A DNA stretch of 64,000 bases, taken from NCBI RefSeq assembly GCF_900095745.1, contig NZ_FMIR01000019.1, positions 310,001 through 374,000 of the forward strand, read 5' to 3'. Below the pieces are notes generated by a model. The model did no database searches. It saw nothing but the letters and a program-made list of their open reading frames with translations, and was not told the origin of the DNA. Made by a program: the position numbers and the translations under genes. Source of the DNA: Microbacterium oxydans. Its GTDB lineage: Bacteria; Actinomycetota; Actinomycetes; Actinomycetales; Microbacteriaceae. This document shows positions 8,837 through 17,935 of the stretch, piece by piece. Positions within the stretch are counted from its first letter, which is position 1. Each line of letters opens with the position of its first letter.

Positions 8837-9958
8837 TCAGCGCGCGAAAGCGCCGAGCCTGATCAGCGGAACCTGCCGCTCCTCGGGCGTGAGTGCTCCG
8901 TGTTGCCCGATCATGCCGCGCCCGCGCTGGTCCGCAGCGGTCCCGTCATAGACGGCCCACGCACCGCGGGCGACGGCCAGCAGATCGCCGATCCGGGCCG
9001 ACGCCGCTGCGGTGACGGTCGGCCCGAACAGTCCAGCGTGGATGGCTTCATCCCGGGTGACGACGTCCGCGACGCCCTCCAGGTCTCGCCGCCACCGGGC
9101 GGTGACCGCGGCGGTGTCGGCGTCGGATTCGAGATAGACATGCAGCATCCGCGGCTCGCCGCCGACATGACGCACGTCCCGCAGATGCACCTCCTCCAGC
9201 ACGACCTGTCGATTGACGGCCACATCGACCATCCCGTGGTCCGAAGTGACGAGCACGCCGACCCCCGGCGGCACCCGAGCGGCCAGGGCGGCATCGATAT
9301 CTTCGAGTGCCGCGACCCACTCGCGCGACGCGATGCCGTGCTTGTGGCCGGCCTTGTCGACCTCGGGAAGGTAGCAGTAGACGAGCGACCCGGGGTGGGC
9401 CTGCGCGAGCGCGTACGCGGCTTCGATGCGCGCGGTCGCCGTCGTCGCCGCGACGAACTCCGCGCCCCGGAGCGTGGCCTTCGTGAATCCGCTGTGTGCG
9501 TAGCCGGCGAACCCGACCGCGAAACTCTCGTGTCCGTCATGACCGGCGCGTTCGAAGATGGTCGGCACCGGCTGCCAGGTGAGCGGGTCGATCCCGTCGG
9601 TCTCCCAGCCGCTGAGCTGATTGACCAGCACGTCGCGGCTCGAATCGAGCACCCGGTAGCCGACGAGGCCGTGCTCACCCGGCCACACGCCCGTGACGAT
9701 ACTGGTGAGCGCAGCGGCCGTGGTCGAGGGGAACACCGACTGCGCGACGTCCTTCTTCGCCATCCCGGCCGTCAGCGAGCGGGCGTGCCCTGCGTGGGCA
9801 CGGAGGCTGATCGCCCCGAGACCGTCGACGACGACGAGAACCACGGATTCCGCACGCGGCAGCACCTCGGACTCGCCTCGGAGCGCGGCGAACAGGTCGT
9901 CCGCCACCCCGACGACGCTCCGGGCACTGGGCGAGGCGGACGGTAGCATGAGGGACAT
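8837..9958 (-). CDS. Type I phosphodiesterase / nucleotide pyrophosphatase family protein
   Basis: 373 residues of the alkaline-phosphatase superfamily. Metal and nucleophile signatures are visible: VVLVVVDGLGAISLR near residue 42 (metal Asp), FPSTTAAALTSIVTG (nucleophile Thr in STT), LPEVDKAGHKHG (Asp and His), and TSDHGMVDV (Asp-His). No signal peptide, so probably cytoplasmic. The substrate is unknown. It is divergent from parC; an imperfect CAGACT lies 7 nt before its ATG, possibly a leaderless promoter. This neighbourhood beside a gyrA/parC-type gene is common in actinobacteria. Confidence 0.88.
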   Translation of the reverse strand: MSLMLPSASPSARSVVGVADDLFAALRGESEVLPRAESVVLVVVDGLGAISLRAHAGHARSLTAGMAKKDVAQSVFPSTTAAALTSIVTGVWPGEHGLVGYRVLDSSRDVLVNQLSGWETDGIDPLTWQPVPTIFERAGHDGHESFAVGFAGYAHSGFTKATLRGAEFVAATTATARIEAAYALAQAHPGSLVYCYLPEVDKAGHKHGIASREWVAALEDIDAALAARVPPGVGVLVTSDHGMVDVAVNRQVVLEEVHLRDVRHVGGEPRMLHVYLESDADTAAVTARWRRDLEGVADVVTRDEAIHAGLFGPTVTAAASARIGDLLAVARGAWAVYDGTAADQRGRGMIGQHGALTPEERQVPLIRLGAFAR

Positions 9959-10002
9959 CCGAGCCAGTCTGACACAGGCTCCCGTACGCCCTCAGGAAGT
10001 CC

Positions 10003-12444
10003 ATGCCGAAAACCCCGCCGCCCGAGCCCGTCGAGGAGCGCATCCAGGACATCGACCTCTCCGCCGAGATGCAGGGTTCGTTCCTCGAGTACGCGTACTC
10101 GGTGATCTACTCCCGCGCTCTGCCCGATGCCCGCGACGGTCTGAAGCCGGTGCAGCGCCGCATCCTGTACCAGATGGCCGAGATGGGTCTCCGCCCCGAC
10201 CGCGGCCACGTCAAGAGCGCACGCGTCGTCGGCGAGGTCATGGGAAAGCTCCACCCTCACGGCGACTCCGCCATCTACGACGCGCTGGTTCGTCTCGCGC
10301 AGGAGTGGGCGCTGCGCGTGCCCCTGATCGACGGCCACGGCAACTTCGGATCTCTCGACGATGGCCCGGCTGCCGCCCGATACACCGAGGCCCGGCTCGC
10401 GGCGGCGGCGCTCGCACTCACCGAGAACCTCGACGAAGACGTCGTCGACTTCATCCCGAACTACGACGGCCAGTTCCAGCAGCCGGCCGTGCTCCCTGCT
10501 GCCTTCCCGAACCTCCTCGTCAACGGCGCCAGTGGTATCGCCGTGGGCATGGCGACGAACATGGCACCGCACAACCTCATCGAGGTCGTGGCAGCGGCGA
10601 CGCATCTGCTCGAGAACCCGGACGCCACCACCGAAGATCTGATGGAGTTCGTCCCCGGTCCCGATTTCCCCTCCGGCGGCATCCTGATGGGTCTCGACGG
10701 CGTCAAGGACGCCTACACGAACGGACGCGGAGCGCTCAAGGTCCGGGGCAAGACCTCCATCGAGCCGCTGGGTCCGCGCCGCACCGGCATCATCGTCTCC
10801 GAGCTGCCGTACATGGTCGGCCCCGAGCGGCTGATCGAGAAGATCCGTGACGCCGTGCAGGCGAAGAAGCTGCAGGGGATCAGCGACGTCACCGACCTGA
10901 CCGACCGCAACCACGGGCTGCGCGTCGCGATCGGCGTCAAGACGGGATTCGACCCGAACGCCGTGCTCGAGCAGCTGTACCGTCTGACGCCGCTCGAGGA
11001 CTCGTTCAGCATCAACAACGTCGCGCTCGTCGACGGCCAGCCGCGCACCCTCGGCCTCAAGGAGATGCTGAGCGTCTACGTGGGCCATCGCCTCGAGGTG
11101 ATCACGCGGCGGAGTCGCTACCGCCTCGCGCGCCGTGAAGAGCGTCTGCACCTCGTCGAGGGCCTGCTCATCGCGATCCTCGACATCGACGAGGTCATCC
11201 AGGTCATCCGCTCCTCCGACGACTCGGAGCAGGCGCGCACGCGCCTGCGCTCGGTGTTCGACCTGAGCGAGCTGCAGGCCGAGTACATCCTCGAGCTGCG
11301 ACTGCGCCGCCTGACCAAGTTCTCGCGGATCGAACTCGAGACCGAACGCGATGCGCTGCTGGCGGAGATCGCCGCCCTCCGCGAACTGCTCGGCAGCCCG
11401 GTGCTCCTGCGTGGCGTGGTCGCCAAGGAACTGGATGCGGCGGCCGACGCGTACGGCACGCCGCGCCGGACGCTGCTCATGAACGCCGCCCCGCCCAAGC
11501 CGCGAGCGACCAAGGGAGCGGTCGATCTGCAGATCGCCGACGCGCCCACGGTCCTCGTGCTGTCCACCACGGGCCGCGCCGTGCGGGTCGACCTCGGCGA
11601 GGGGCAGGAGCTGACCGTTCCGGCACGTCGCAGCAAGCACGACGCGATCCTGACGACGGTGGAGACGACGGTCCGTGCGGAGATCGGGGCTCTCACCAGC
11701 CTCGGCCGTGTCGTGCGCTTCTCCCCCGTCGACCTGCCCTCCGTTCCCGCGACCTCCGTTCAGCTCGCTGCGGGGACACCGCTGCGCGACTACCTCGGGA
11801 TCACGACCAGGAACGAGCGGATCCTCGGGTTCGTGCGTTTCGACAGCGAGACGCCGATCGCGCTCGGCACGGCGCAGGGAACGGTGAAGCGCATCGTCCC
11901 GACGTCGCTGCCGGCGCGCCCCGATCTCGAGGTCATCAGCATGAAGCCCGGCGATACGGTCGTGGGTGCAGCGGAGGCCACCGACGAGTCCGATCTCGTG
12001 TTCGTCACGAGCGACGCGCAGCTGCTCCACTTCCCCGCCGCGAACGTGCGCCCTCAGGGAGCACCGGCAGGCGGCATGGCCGGAGTCAAGCTCGGCTCCG
12101 GTGCAACGGTGCTGTTCTTCGGCGTCGTCGATCCCGCAGCGGAGGTTGTCGTCGCAACGGTCTCCGGTGGCGAGAGCATCCTGCCCGGCACCGACCCGGG
12201 ACGCGCGAAGGTGTCGGCGTTCGCGGAGTATCCGGCGAAGGGCCGCGCCACGGGCGGCGTGCGCGCGCACTCGTTCCTGAAGGGCGAGGATCGGCTCACC
12301 GTCGCCTGGGTGGGGCCGAACCCGCCTTTGGCTGTCGACCCGACCGGCGCCGTGCGCAAGCTCCCTGAAGCCGGAGCACGACGTGACGCCTCGGGTCAGC
12401 CCATCGACGGCGTGATCGGCAGCATCGGCCGCACACTCGTCTGA
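10003..12444 (+). CDS. parC: DNA topoisomerase IV subunit A (ParC/GyrA family)
   Basis: Breakage-reunion subunit of a type IIA topoisomerase, which decatenates and relaxes DNA together with ParE. Catalytic Tyr127 sits in [10 protein letters not shown]. The quinolone-determining region reads [11 protein letters not shown] with the wild-type Ser89 and Asp93. The C-terminal pinwheel domain follows after about residue 490. It lacks the canonical GyrA-box, which together with the partner gene favours ParC over GyrA. 813 residues; ATG with AGGAAG upstream. It is convergent with parE, sharing a terminator, rather than co-transcribed with it. Confidence 0.9.
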   Translation: MPKTPPPEPVEERIQDIDLSAEMQGSFLEYAYSVIYSRALPDARDGLKPVQRRILYQMAEMGLRPDRGHVKSARVVGEVMGKLHPHGDSAIYDALVRLAQEWALRVPLIDGHGNFGSLDDGPAAARYTEARLAAAALALTENLDEDVVDFIPNYDGQFQQPAVLPAAFPNLLVNGASGIAVGMATNMAPHNLIEVVAAATHLLENPDATTEDLMEFVPGPDFPSGGILMGLDGVKDAYTNGRGALKVRGKTSIEPLGPRRTGIIVSELPYMVGPERLIEKIRDAVQAKKLQGISDVTDLTDRNHGLRVAIGVKTGFDPNAVLEQLYRLTPLEDSFSINNVALVDGQPRTLGLKEMLSVYVGHRLEVITRRSRYRLARREERLHLVEGLLIAILDIDEVIQVIRSSDDSEQARTRLRSVFDLSELQAEYILELRLRRLTKFSRIELETERDALLAEIAALRELLGSPVLLRGVVAKELDAAADAYGTPRRTLLMNAAPPKPRATKGAVDLQIADAPTVLVLSTTGRAVRVDLGEGQELTVPARRSKHDAILTTVETTVRAEIGALTSLGRVVRFSPVDLPSVPATSVQLAAGTPLRDYLGITTRNERILGFVRFDSETPIALGTAQGTVKRIVPTSLPARPDLEVISMKPGDTVVGAAEATDESDLVFVTSDAQLLHFPAANVRPQGAPAGGMAGVKLGSGATVLFFGVVDPAAEVVVATVSGGESILPGTDPGRAKVSAFAEYPAKGRATGGVRAHSFLKGEDRLTVAWVGPNPPLAVDPTGAVRKLPEAGARRDASGQPIDGVIGSIGRTLV

Positions 12445-12445
12445 G

Positions 12446-12487
12446 AACGGGAGAGGGGCCGCGGCGATCCGCGGCCCCTCTCCCGTT
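12446..12487. terminator. Bidirectional terminator between parC and parE
   Basis: 19-bp perfect stem (12446-12464 with 12469-12487) and a 4-nt CGAT loop, followed by T-rich sequence on the plus strand. It sits exactly between the convergent stops. Confidence 0.88.
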
Positions 12488-12504
12488 TCTTCACCCGATC
12501 GGGG

Positions 12505-14631
12505 TCAGGCGTCGATCGATTCGCGCGACAGCCGGTCGGACGAATCGATGATGAACTCGCGGCGCGGGGCCACCTCGTTGCCCATCAGGAGCTCGAAGAC
12601 ACGGCCTGCGGCCTCGGCATCCTCCATGCGCACGCGACGCAGCAGACGGCCGGAGCGGTCCATGGTCGTGTTGGCCAGCTGCTCGGCGTCCATCTCCCCG
12701 AGACCCTTGTAGCGCTGGATCGGCTCGTGCCAGCGCTTGCCGGCCTTGCGGAGCTTCGTCAGCAGCGCGTGCATCTCTTGCTCGCTGTAGGTGTAGATCG
12801 TCTCGTTCGGCTTCGACCCCGGGTTCATGACGATGACTCGGTGCAGCGGCGGAACGGCGGCGAAAACGCGACCGTCCTCGATCAGCGGTCGCATGTAGCG
12901 GAAGAACAACGTCAGCAGCAGCGTGCGGATGTGCGCGCCGTCGACGTCGGCGTCGCTCATCAGGATGATCTTCCCGTAGCGCGCGGCGCTGAGATCGAAC
13001 GTCCGGCCGGAGCCGGCGCCGATCACCTGGATGATCGACGCGCACTCGGCATTGGACAGCATGTCGCCGACGGAGGCCTTCTGCACGTTGAGGATCTTTC
13101 CCCGGATCGGCAGCAGGGCCTGGAACTCGCTGTTGCGTGCGTTCTTCGCGGTCCCGAGTGCCGAGTCGCCCTCGACGATGAAGAGCTCGCTGCGCTCGAC
13201 CTCGTTCGTGCGGCAGTCGACGAGCTTCGTCGGCAGCGTCGACGACTCGAGAGCGTTCTTCCGACGCTGCGTCTCCTTGTGGGCGCGCGCAGACACGCGG
13301 GCCTTCATCTCGGAGACGATCTTGTCGAGCAACTGCGACGCCTGGTTCTTATCGTCACGCTTGGTCGAGCTGAAGCGCTCCCCCAGGTCCTTGCGGATCA
13401 CCTGGGCGACGATCGCCCGCACGGCCGGCGTACCCAGGATCTCCTTGGTCTGGCCCTCGAACTGCGGCTCCGGAACGTTGACCGTGAGGACCGCCGTGAG
13501 GCCGGCTAGGACATCGTCCTTCTCGAGCTTGTCGTTGCCGACCTTGAGTCGGCGCGCGTTCTGCTCGACCTGCGTCCGCAGCACTTTCAGGAGCTCCTGC
13601 TCGAACCCCTGCTGGTGGGTGCCGCCCTTGGGGGTGGAGATGATGTTGACGAATGAACGAACGCGGGTGTCGTATCCGGTGCCCCAGCGCAGCGCGATGT
13701 CGACGGCGCACGTCCGCTCCACCTCGGTGGAGACCATGTGACCGTCGGCCTGCAGGACAGGAACGGTCTCCTTGAACGTCCCCTCCCCCTGGATGCGCCA
13801 CGTGTCCGTGACAGGAGGATCGGTCGCCAGATACTCGACGAACTCCGAGATGCCGCCTTCGTACAGGTAGGAGGTCTCGACGGGGCCGAGGGTGGTGGTC
13901 TCGCCCTCGGAATCAGGAATCGGGACGACCTGACCGGCAGCCCGCTCGTCCTTGACGACGATCTCGAGCCCCGGGACGAGGAAGGCCGTCTGGCGCGCCC
14001 GCGTCTCAAGCTCGGTGAGCTGGAACGCCGCGTCCTTGGTGAAGATCTGACGGTCGGCCCAGTACCGCACGCGGGTCCCGGTGACGCCGCGAGGCGCCTT
14101 GCCGATGACGCGAAGCTCGCTGTTGTCCTGGAACGGCGTGAACGGGGCGTCGGGGCGCTTCTCGCCAGAATCCTTGAAGATGCCGGGCTCGCCGCGATGG
14201 AACGACATCGCATACGTCTTCCCCCCACGATCCACCTCGACGTCGAGGCGTTCCGAGAGCGCGTTCACGACCGACGCGCCGACGCCGTGCAGGCCGCCGG
14301 AGGCGGCATAGGAGCCACCGCCGAATTTTCCGCCCGCGTGCAGCTTGGTGTAGACGACCTCGACGCCGGTGAGGCCGGTGCGCGGCTCGACGTCGACGGG
14401 GATGCCGCGGCCCCGGTCATGTACCTCGACGCTGCCGTCGGCGTGCAGGATGATGTCGATCTTCGTGCCGTTGCCCGCCACCGCCTCGTCGACGGAGTTG
14501 TCGATGATCTCCCAGAGGCAGTGCATGAGGCCCGGCGAACCGTTCGACCCGATGTACATGCCCGGGCGCTTGCGGACAGCTTCGAGCCCCTCAAGCACCT
14601 GGAGATGGTGGGCAGAATACTCGGCATTCAC
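12505..14631 (-). CDS. parE: DNA topoisomerase IV subunit B (ParE/GyrB family)
   Basis: ATPase subunit of the type IIA topoisomerase. The GHKL ATPase motifs are visible: EIIDNSVDEA, DRGRGIPVD and the GGLHGVGASVVNAL lid. The TOPRIM signatures EGDSALGTAKNARN and MSDADVDGAHI follow, then the PLxxQRYKGLGEM-type motif. The frame is open far upstream to 14847, but I prefer the GTG at 14631 (NAEYSAHHLQVLEGLEAVRK follows), which gives 708 residues, the normal length. TAGACT lies 8 nt before it, a possible near-leaderless promoter. Convergent partner of parC. Confidence 0.92.
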   Translation of the reverse strand: MNAEYSAHHLQVLEGLEAVRKRPGMYIGSNGSPGLMHCLWEIIDNSVDEAVAGNGTKIDIILHADGSVEVHDRGRGIPVDVEPRTGLTGVEVVYTKLHAGGKFGGGSYAASGGLHGVGASVVNALSERLDVEVDRGGKTYAMSFHRGEPGIFKDSGEKRPDAPFTPFQDNSELRVIGKAPRGVTGTRVRYWADRQIFTKDAAFQLTELETRARQTAFLVPGLEIVVKDERAAGQVVPIPDSEGETTTLGPVETSYLYEGGISEFVEYLATDPPVTDTWRIQGEGTFKETVPVLQADGHMVSTEVERTCAVDIALRWGTGYDTRVRSFVNIISTPKGGTHQQGFEQELLKVLRTQVEQNARRLKVGNDKLEKDDVLAGLTAVLTVNVPEPQFEGQTKEILGTPAVRAIVAQVIRKDLGERFSSTKRDDKNQASQLLDKIVSEMKARVSARAHKETQRRKNALESSTLPTKLVDCRTNEVERSELFIVEGDSALGTAKNARNSEFQALLPIRGKILNVQKASVGDMLSNAECASIIQVIGAGSGRTFDLSAARYGKIILMSDADVDGAHIRTLLLTLFFRYMRPLIEDGRVFAAVPPLHRVIVMNPGSKPNETIYTYSEQEMHALLTKLRKAGKRWHEPIQRYKGLGEMDAEQLANTTMDRSGRLLRRVRMEDAEAAGRVFELLMGNEVAPRREFIIDSSDRLSRESIDA

Positions 14632-14812
14632 AATCTCTGAGTCTATTCTCGCGACCTGTACTCCGGCCGCAGACACTCCCCGTACGCGTCCAGTCCGTGC
14701 CCGTCCCGTACGCGCTGAGCGAAACACGCCGCAAACCGGGCATGCCCACAGGTGCAGCGTGGTTGTATTGACCAAATCAGCAAGCGAAGCCGACACCCGA
14801 GGAGGCACCGAG

Positions 14813-15031
14813 ATGAATGCAACGACCGAACGTGACACCTCCACCATCGAGTTCCGTCTGACGGCAATGGATCGTTGTGATTCGTGCGGCGCTCAGGCGT
14901 ACATCGCCGCCGAGGTGAACGGCTCCGAGCTCCTGTTCTGCGCCCACCACGGCCGCAAGTACGAAGAGAAGCTCCGCAGCATCGCGACCAGCTGGCACGA
15001 CGAGACTGCTCGCCTGATCCAGGCGGTCTGA
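14813..15031 (+). CDS. DUF7455-type small cysteine-containing protein
   Basis: 72 residues, starting MNATTERDTS with GAGGAGG just upstream. It contains CDSCGAQAYIAA and FCAHHGRKYEEKL, a compact Cys/His pattern that could hold one zinc ion. Homologues are small actinobacterial proteins usually found beside sigma-factor or topoisomerase genes, with no established function. It is divergent from parE, and its stop lies 5 nt from the convergent racemase stop. Confidence 0.82.
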   Translation: MNATTERDTSTIEFRLTAMDRCDSCGAQAYIAAEVNGSELLFCAHHGRKYEEKLRSIATSWHDETARLIQAV

Positions 15032-15036
15032 CGCCG

Positions 15037-16077
15037 TCAGTCCCGCACGACCCGGCGGACCCGAGCGGTCAGCCGGGTGAGGATCTCCTCGCCCACCGTG
15101 TCGATACGCTCGGCGAGGGTTGTGGCAGACGACTCCCCCTGGGGTCCTGCGCCGAACAGCACGACTTCGTCGCCGACGCGCACACCGGGCCACCCTTCCA
15201 CCACCGATGCGGTGTGGCCCACTGAACGAAGTACTCTGGCGCCAGCGGGCGTGCCGACCGACGCACCGGTCAGCGTCGAGGGAAGGCCGTCGAAGCTTCC
15301 GATGCCGATGTATACCCCGTCGTCCGTCATCTCGGTGACGGTGGCGACGAGGCTCGCGACGGGCACGATCCCCTCGAGCTCGGGCCCGTCTGCGGAACGG
15401 ATGCCGTAGCAGAACGCGCCGATGCGCGACACGGTTCCGCGAAGCTCGGGCCTCCACCAGGAGGCTGCGGACGCCGTCAGGTGCACCGCGACGGGCGACG
15501 GACCCGACTCCTCCACGATCCGCACGGCATCGAGGAAGACCACCTGGGCCGCGTCGTCCTCGGCATCGCTCGCCTCGGCGATGTGACTCCACACGCCCAC
15601 GAGATCCACCAGGCCGTTCCGCTCCGCCTCGCGCGCCTCGGCGACGGCCGTCGCCCAGTCCGCAGGCAGAACGCCGTTGCGGTGCAGTCCGGTGTCGATC
15701 TTCAGGTGGACACGGGCGCTCGCGCCCACGACCGCGGCACGGGCGATGATCCGCCGCAGATACTCGATCGTGCCGACGCCGAGATCGATGTCGTGCAGCA
15801 GCGCCTCGTCGATCTCGTCATCGGTCGAGGTCGCCCAGGCGAAGATCCTGACATCTCCTCCAGCTACCCGACGTACTGCGAGCCCGCTGCGGATGTCGTA
15901 GCTGCCGAACCATTCGACGCCCTCCTGCAGCGCGGTGTCGACCACCCAAGCGAGGCCGTGGCCGTAGGCATCGTCTTTCAGCACCAACATGAGATTCGAG
16001 GGAGAGATGCGTCGACGCACCACTGCGATGTTCGCGCGAAGGCTGCTGCTGCTCAGCCGGAGTTCCGGGCGGGTCAT
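15037..16077 (-). CDS. Alanine racemase-like protein with intact PLP barrel but lacking C-terminal catalytic residues
   Basis: 346 residues. Racemizes (in the family) L- and D-alanine for peptidoglycan. The barrel is intact: PLP lysine K34 in LVLKDDAYGHG, K126 and R133 in KIDTGLHRNG, H165 in VWSHIAEAS, S203 in the HLTASAAS segment, and R218 in SRIGAFCYG. The C-terminal domain is shortened: no VSYG motif with the catalytic tyrosine, and the usual GRxCMDQ block is replaced by RVLRSVGHTASVV, so the Met-Asp pair is lost. The start overlaps the stop of the upstream racemase-like gene (ATGA), implying coupled translation. Alone it should not be a normal racemase; see the partner gene. Confidence 0.85.
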   Translation of the reverse strand: MTRPELRLSSSSLRANIAVVRRRISPSNLMLVLKDDAYGHGLAWVVDTALQEGVEWFGSYDIRSGLAVRRVAGGDVRIFAWATSTDDEIDEALLHDIDLGVGTIEYLRRIIARAAVVGASARVHLKIDTGLHRNGVLPADWATAVAEAREAERNGLVDLVGVWSHIAEASDAEDDAAQVVFLDAVRIVEESGPSPVAVHLTASAASWWRPELRGTVSRIGAFCYGIRSADGPELEGIVPVASLVATVTEMTDDGVYIGIGSFDGLPSTLTGASVGTPAGARVLRSVGHTASVVEGWPGVRVGDEVVLFGAGPQGESSATTLAERIDTVGEEILTRLTARVRRVVRD

Positions 16078-16778
16078 GCCTCCCACCCCCGGACGGCGTG
16101 CGATCCGGCGACGGTGATGAGTTCCGCCGGCTCCATCCCGGTGACCTCGGCCCACCGTGCGATGCCGTCGGCGAGCGGCCCGTCGCCGCCGAAATAGGTG
16201 ACCTCGGACCCGACCTCCGTGGCCGCTCCCCCGAGGTCGACGACGCAGACGTCCATCGCCACGCGTCCGACGATCGGCCTGGCCGACCCGTCGATCTCGA
16301 CGTGGGCATGGTTCCCGAGCGCCCTCACGATGCCCTGAGCGTAGCCACCGGTCACCAGCGCCACGGTCGTCGCCGTCTGGGAACGGAATGTGTACCCGTA
16401 CGACACGGCGTCCCCTGCGCGCAGAGGCTTGGTCGACAGGACTCGACCCGTCAGCCGCATCACCGGACTCGTCGAGGAAGCCCCTGCTGCACCGGGCAGC
16501 CCGTACAGCAGAGCGGGGTCGATGTCGGGCTCTCCGGTCGTGACTCCGACGATCCCTTCCAGCTGGAGCGCTTCGACTTCGCCCGGCACATCGACACGCA
16601 CGCTTTCCGCGCCCGCGGCCGTCACAGCCTGGGCGACGGCGAGCACGCCGTGCCCCCAGGCATCACGACGGAGGTCGGCGATGCGGCCGCCGGCTCGGAC
16701 CGCCGCCGAGGCCGCCGTGGCCAGCGCAGACCGGGAGATCATCGCCCGCGGCAGCGAGCTGGAAGTCGTTTCCCACAC
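16074..16778 (-). CDS. Alanine racemase C-terminal-domain protein with collapsed barrel (partner of downstream gene)
   Basis: 234 residues. The C-terminal racemase domain is canonical: Tyr127 in DAVSYGYTFRS, GGYAQGIVRAL, and Met175-Asp176 in GRVAMDVCVVDLG. The N-terminal barrel is degenerate: the PLP-lysine motif reads LRRDAWGHG with Arg37 in place of Lys, and about 110-130 residues (those normally carrying the substrate Lys/Arg, His and Arg) are absent between GEVEALQLEGI and LLYGLPG. The start is GTG at 16778, because TAGGGT lies 7 nt before it (leaderless); an upstream GTG at 16787 would overlap that box. It is the first gene of a two-gene operon with the barrel-bearing protein. Confidence 0.8.
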   Translation of the reverse strand: MWETTSSSLPRAMISRSALATAASAAVRAGGRIADLRRDAWGHGVLAVAQAVTAAGAESVRVDVPGEVEALQLEGIVGVTTGEPDIDPALLYGLPGAAGASSTSPVMRLTGRVLSTKPLRAGDAVSYGYTFRSQTATTVALVTGGYAQGIVRALGNHAHVEIDGSARPIVGRVAMDVCVVDLGGAATEVGSEVTYFGGDGPLADGIARWAEVTGMEPAELITVAGSHAVRGWEA

Positions 16779-16785
16779 GTCTTCC

Positions 16786-16791
16786 ACCCTA
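16786..16791 (-). promoter_or_regulatory. Leaderless -10 element of the racemase pair
   Basis: Minus-strand TAGGGT, then 7 nt, then GTG at 16778. This decides the start over the upstream GTG at 16787. Confidence 0.55.
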
Positions 16792-16858
16792 GCCGCCGAC
16801 TCCCAGGTCGACCTGCCGCGCCCCCGTAGACTGAAGGGGACCCCGACCCAGGAGCCAC

Positions 16859-17875
16859 ATGTCTCGTCTTTCCCTCACGCCCCGCATCCGCTACCTGCTG
16901 GGACGTGCCCGCCGCATCGACGTCGGATCGGTGGTGGAACGGGCCAAAGAGGCTTCCGAGCAGCACCACAAGGCTGTGCCCGGCATCGTCGTGGACATGC
17001 TGTGGTCCGCCGCCCGCCACAACGTCGGATTCCAGGACTACATCGACTACGACTTCGCGATGCTCACCAAGGCCGAACGCGAGACGTACATGACGCACCC
17101 GGTGTCGAACCAGCTCTCGCAGCGGTACGACCACCCGGACTACCGCTGGATCTTCCAGGACAAGGTCGAGTTCGACAAGCAGTTCTCCGCGTTCCTGAAG
17201 CGCGAGTGGATGGTCGTCGAAGAGGGCAACGCTCAGGCCGTCCGTGAACTCACCGAACGCCTCGGCACGATCGTGACGAAGGAGCCGGTGGGGCAGGCGG
17301 GCACGGGTGTGCACCGCTACCACGCCGCCGATGTCGACGATTGGGACGAGTTCCACCGCGGACTGCTGGAGCGCGGCGAACTGCTCATCGAAGAGGTGAT
17401 CCGTCAGCACGATGCCCTGGCGGCCGTGTGCCCCGGCACCGTGAACACCACCCGCATCACCGCGTTCTTCGATGGCGAGAAGGCGCACATCCTCGCGATG
17501 GCGCAGAAGTTCGGACGCGGCGAGGTCAGCGATCAGATGACCTTCGGTGGCTTCTACACGATGCTCGACGAGAACGGCCACGCCATCGGCGCCGGCTACG
17601 ATTCGCACGGGCACGTGCACGAGACGCACCCCGACTCCGGTTTCCGCATCGCCGACTTCCAGTTGCCGTACATGGAAGAGGTGCGGGCTTTCATCGACGA
17701 GGTCGCCCGCGTCGTGCCGCAGGTGCAGTACGTCGGCTGGGACATCGTCGTGTCCCCCGACGGCCCCGTACTCGTCGAGGGCAACTGGGGCGCCGGCGTC
17801 TATGAGAACAAGCCCAGTGTCACCGGCATCCGCACCGGTCACAAGCCCCGCTACCGCGAGGTCATCGGCTTCTGA
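16859..17875 (+). CDS. ATP-grasp ligase, sugar-transfer-associated / glutamate-ligase-like
   Basis: 338 residues. The C-terminal two-thirds resembles the sugar-transfer-associated ATP-grasp family: LGTIVTKEPVGQAGTGVHR (nucleotide-binding loop), a central RITAFFDGEKAHILA strand, and the metal-binding end GWDIVVSPDGPVLVEGNWG with the E-N pair. ATP-grasp enzymes join a carboxylate to an amine through an acyl phosphate; the substrate here is unknown. TAGACT at 16827-16832 and AGGAG before the ATG form a normal promoter and ribosome site. It is divergent from the racemase pair and convergent with a CofE-like ligase, so a cell-envelope amino-acid ligation is a reasonable but unproven guess. Confidence 0.75.
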   Translation: MSRLSLTPRIRYLLGRARRIDVGSVVERAKEASEQHHKAVPGIVVDMLWSAARHNVGFQDYIDYDFAMLTKAERETYMTHPVSNQLSQRYDHPDYRWIFQDKVEFDKQFSAFLKREWMVVEEGNAQAVRELTERLGTIVTKEPVGQAGTGVHRYHAADVDDWDEFHRGLLERGELLIEEVIRQHDALAAVCPGTVNTTRITAFFDGEKAHILAMAQKFGRGEVSDQMTFGGFYTMLDENGHAIGAGYDSHGHVHETHPDSGFRIADFQLPYMEEVRAFIDEVARVVPQVQYVGWDIVVSPDGPVLVEGNWGAGVYENKPSVTGIRTGHKPRYREVIGF

Positions 17876-17880
17876 GACAC

Positions 17881-17920
17881 GAAGAAGGCCCCGGATGCTC
17901 GAGCATCCGGGGCCTTCTTC
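17881..17920. terminator. Perfect 40-bp palindrome, bidirectional terminator
   Basis: Two 20-nt arms with no loop gap (17881-17900 and 17901-17920; left arm GAAGAAGGCCCCGGATGCTC). It lies between the convergent ATP-grasp and CofE-like genes. Confidence 0.85.
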
Positions 17921-17935
17921 ATGTGTTCCGAGGGA

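Noticed and set aside
9772..12270. Minus-strand open frame of about 830 codons across parC
   Set aside because: Antisense to topoisomerase IV subunit A. Its composition is typical of a shadow frame and it has no domain.
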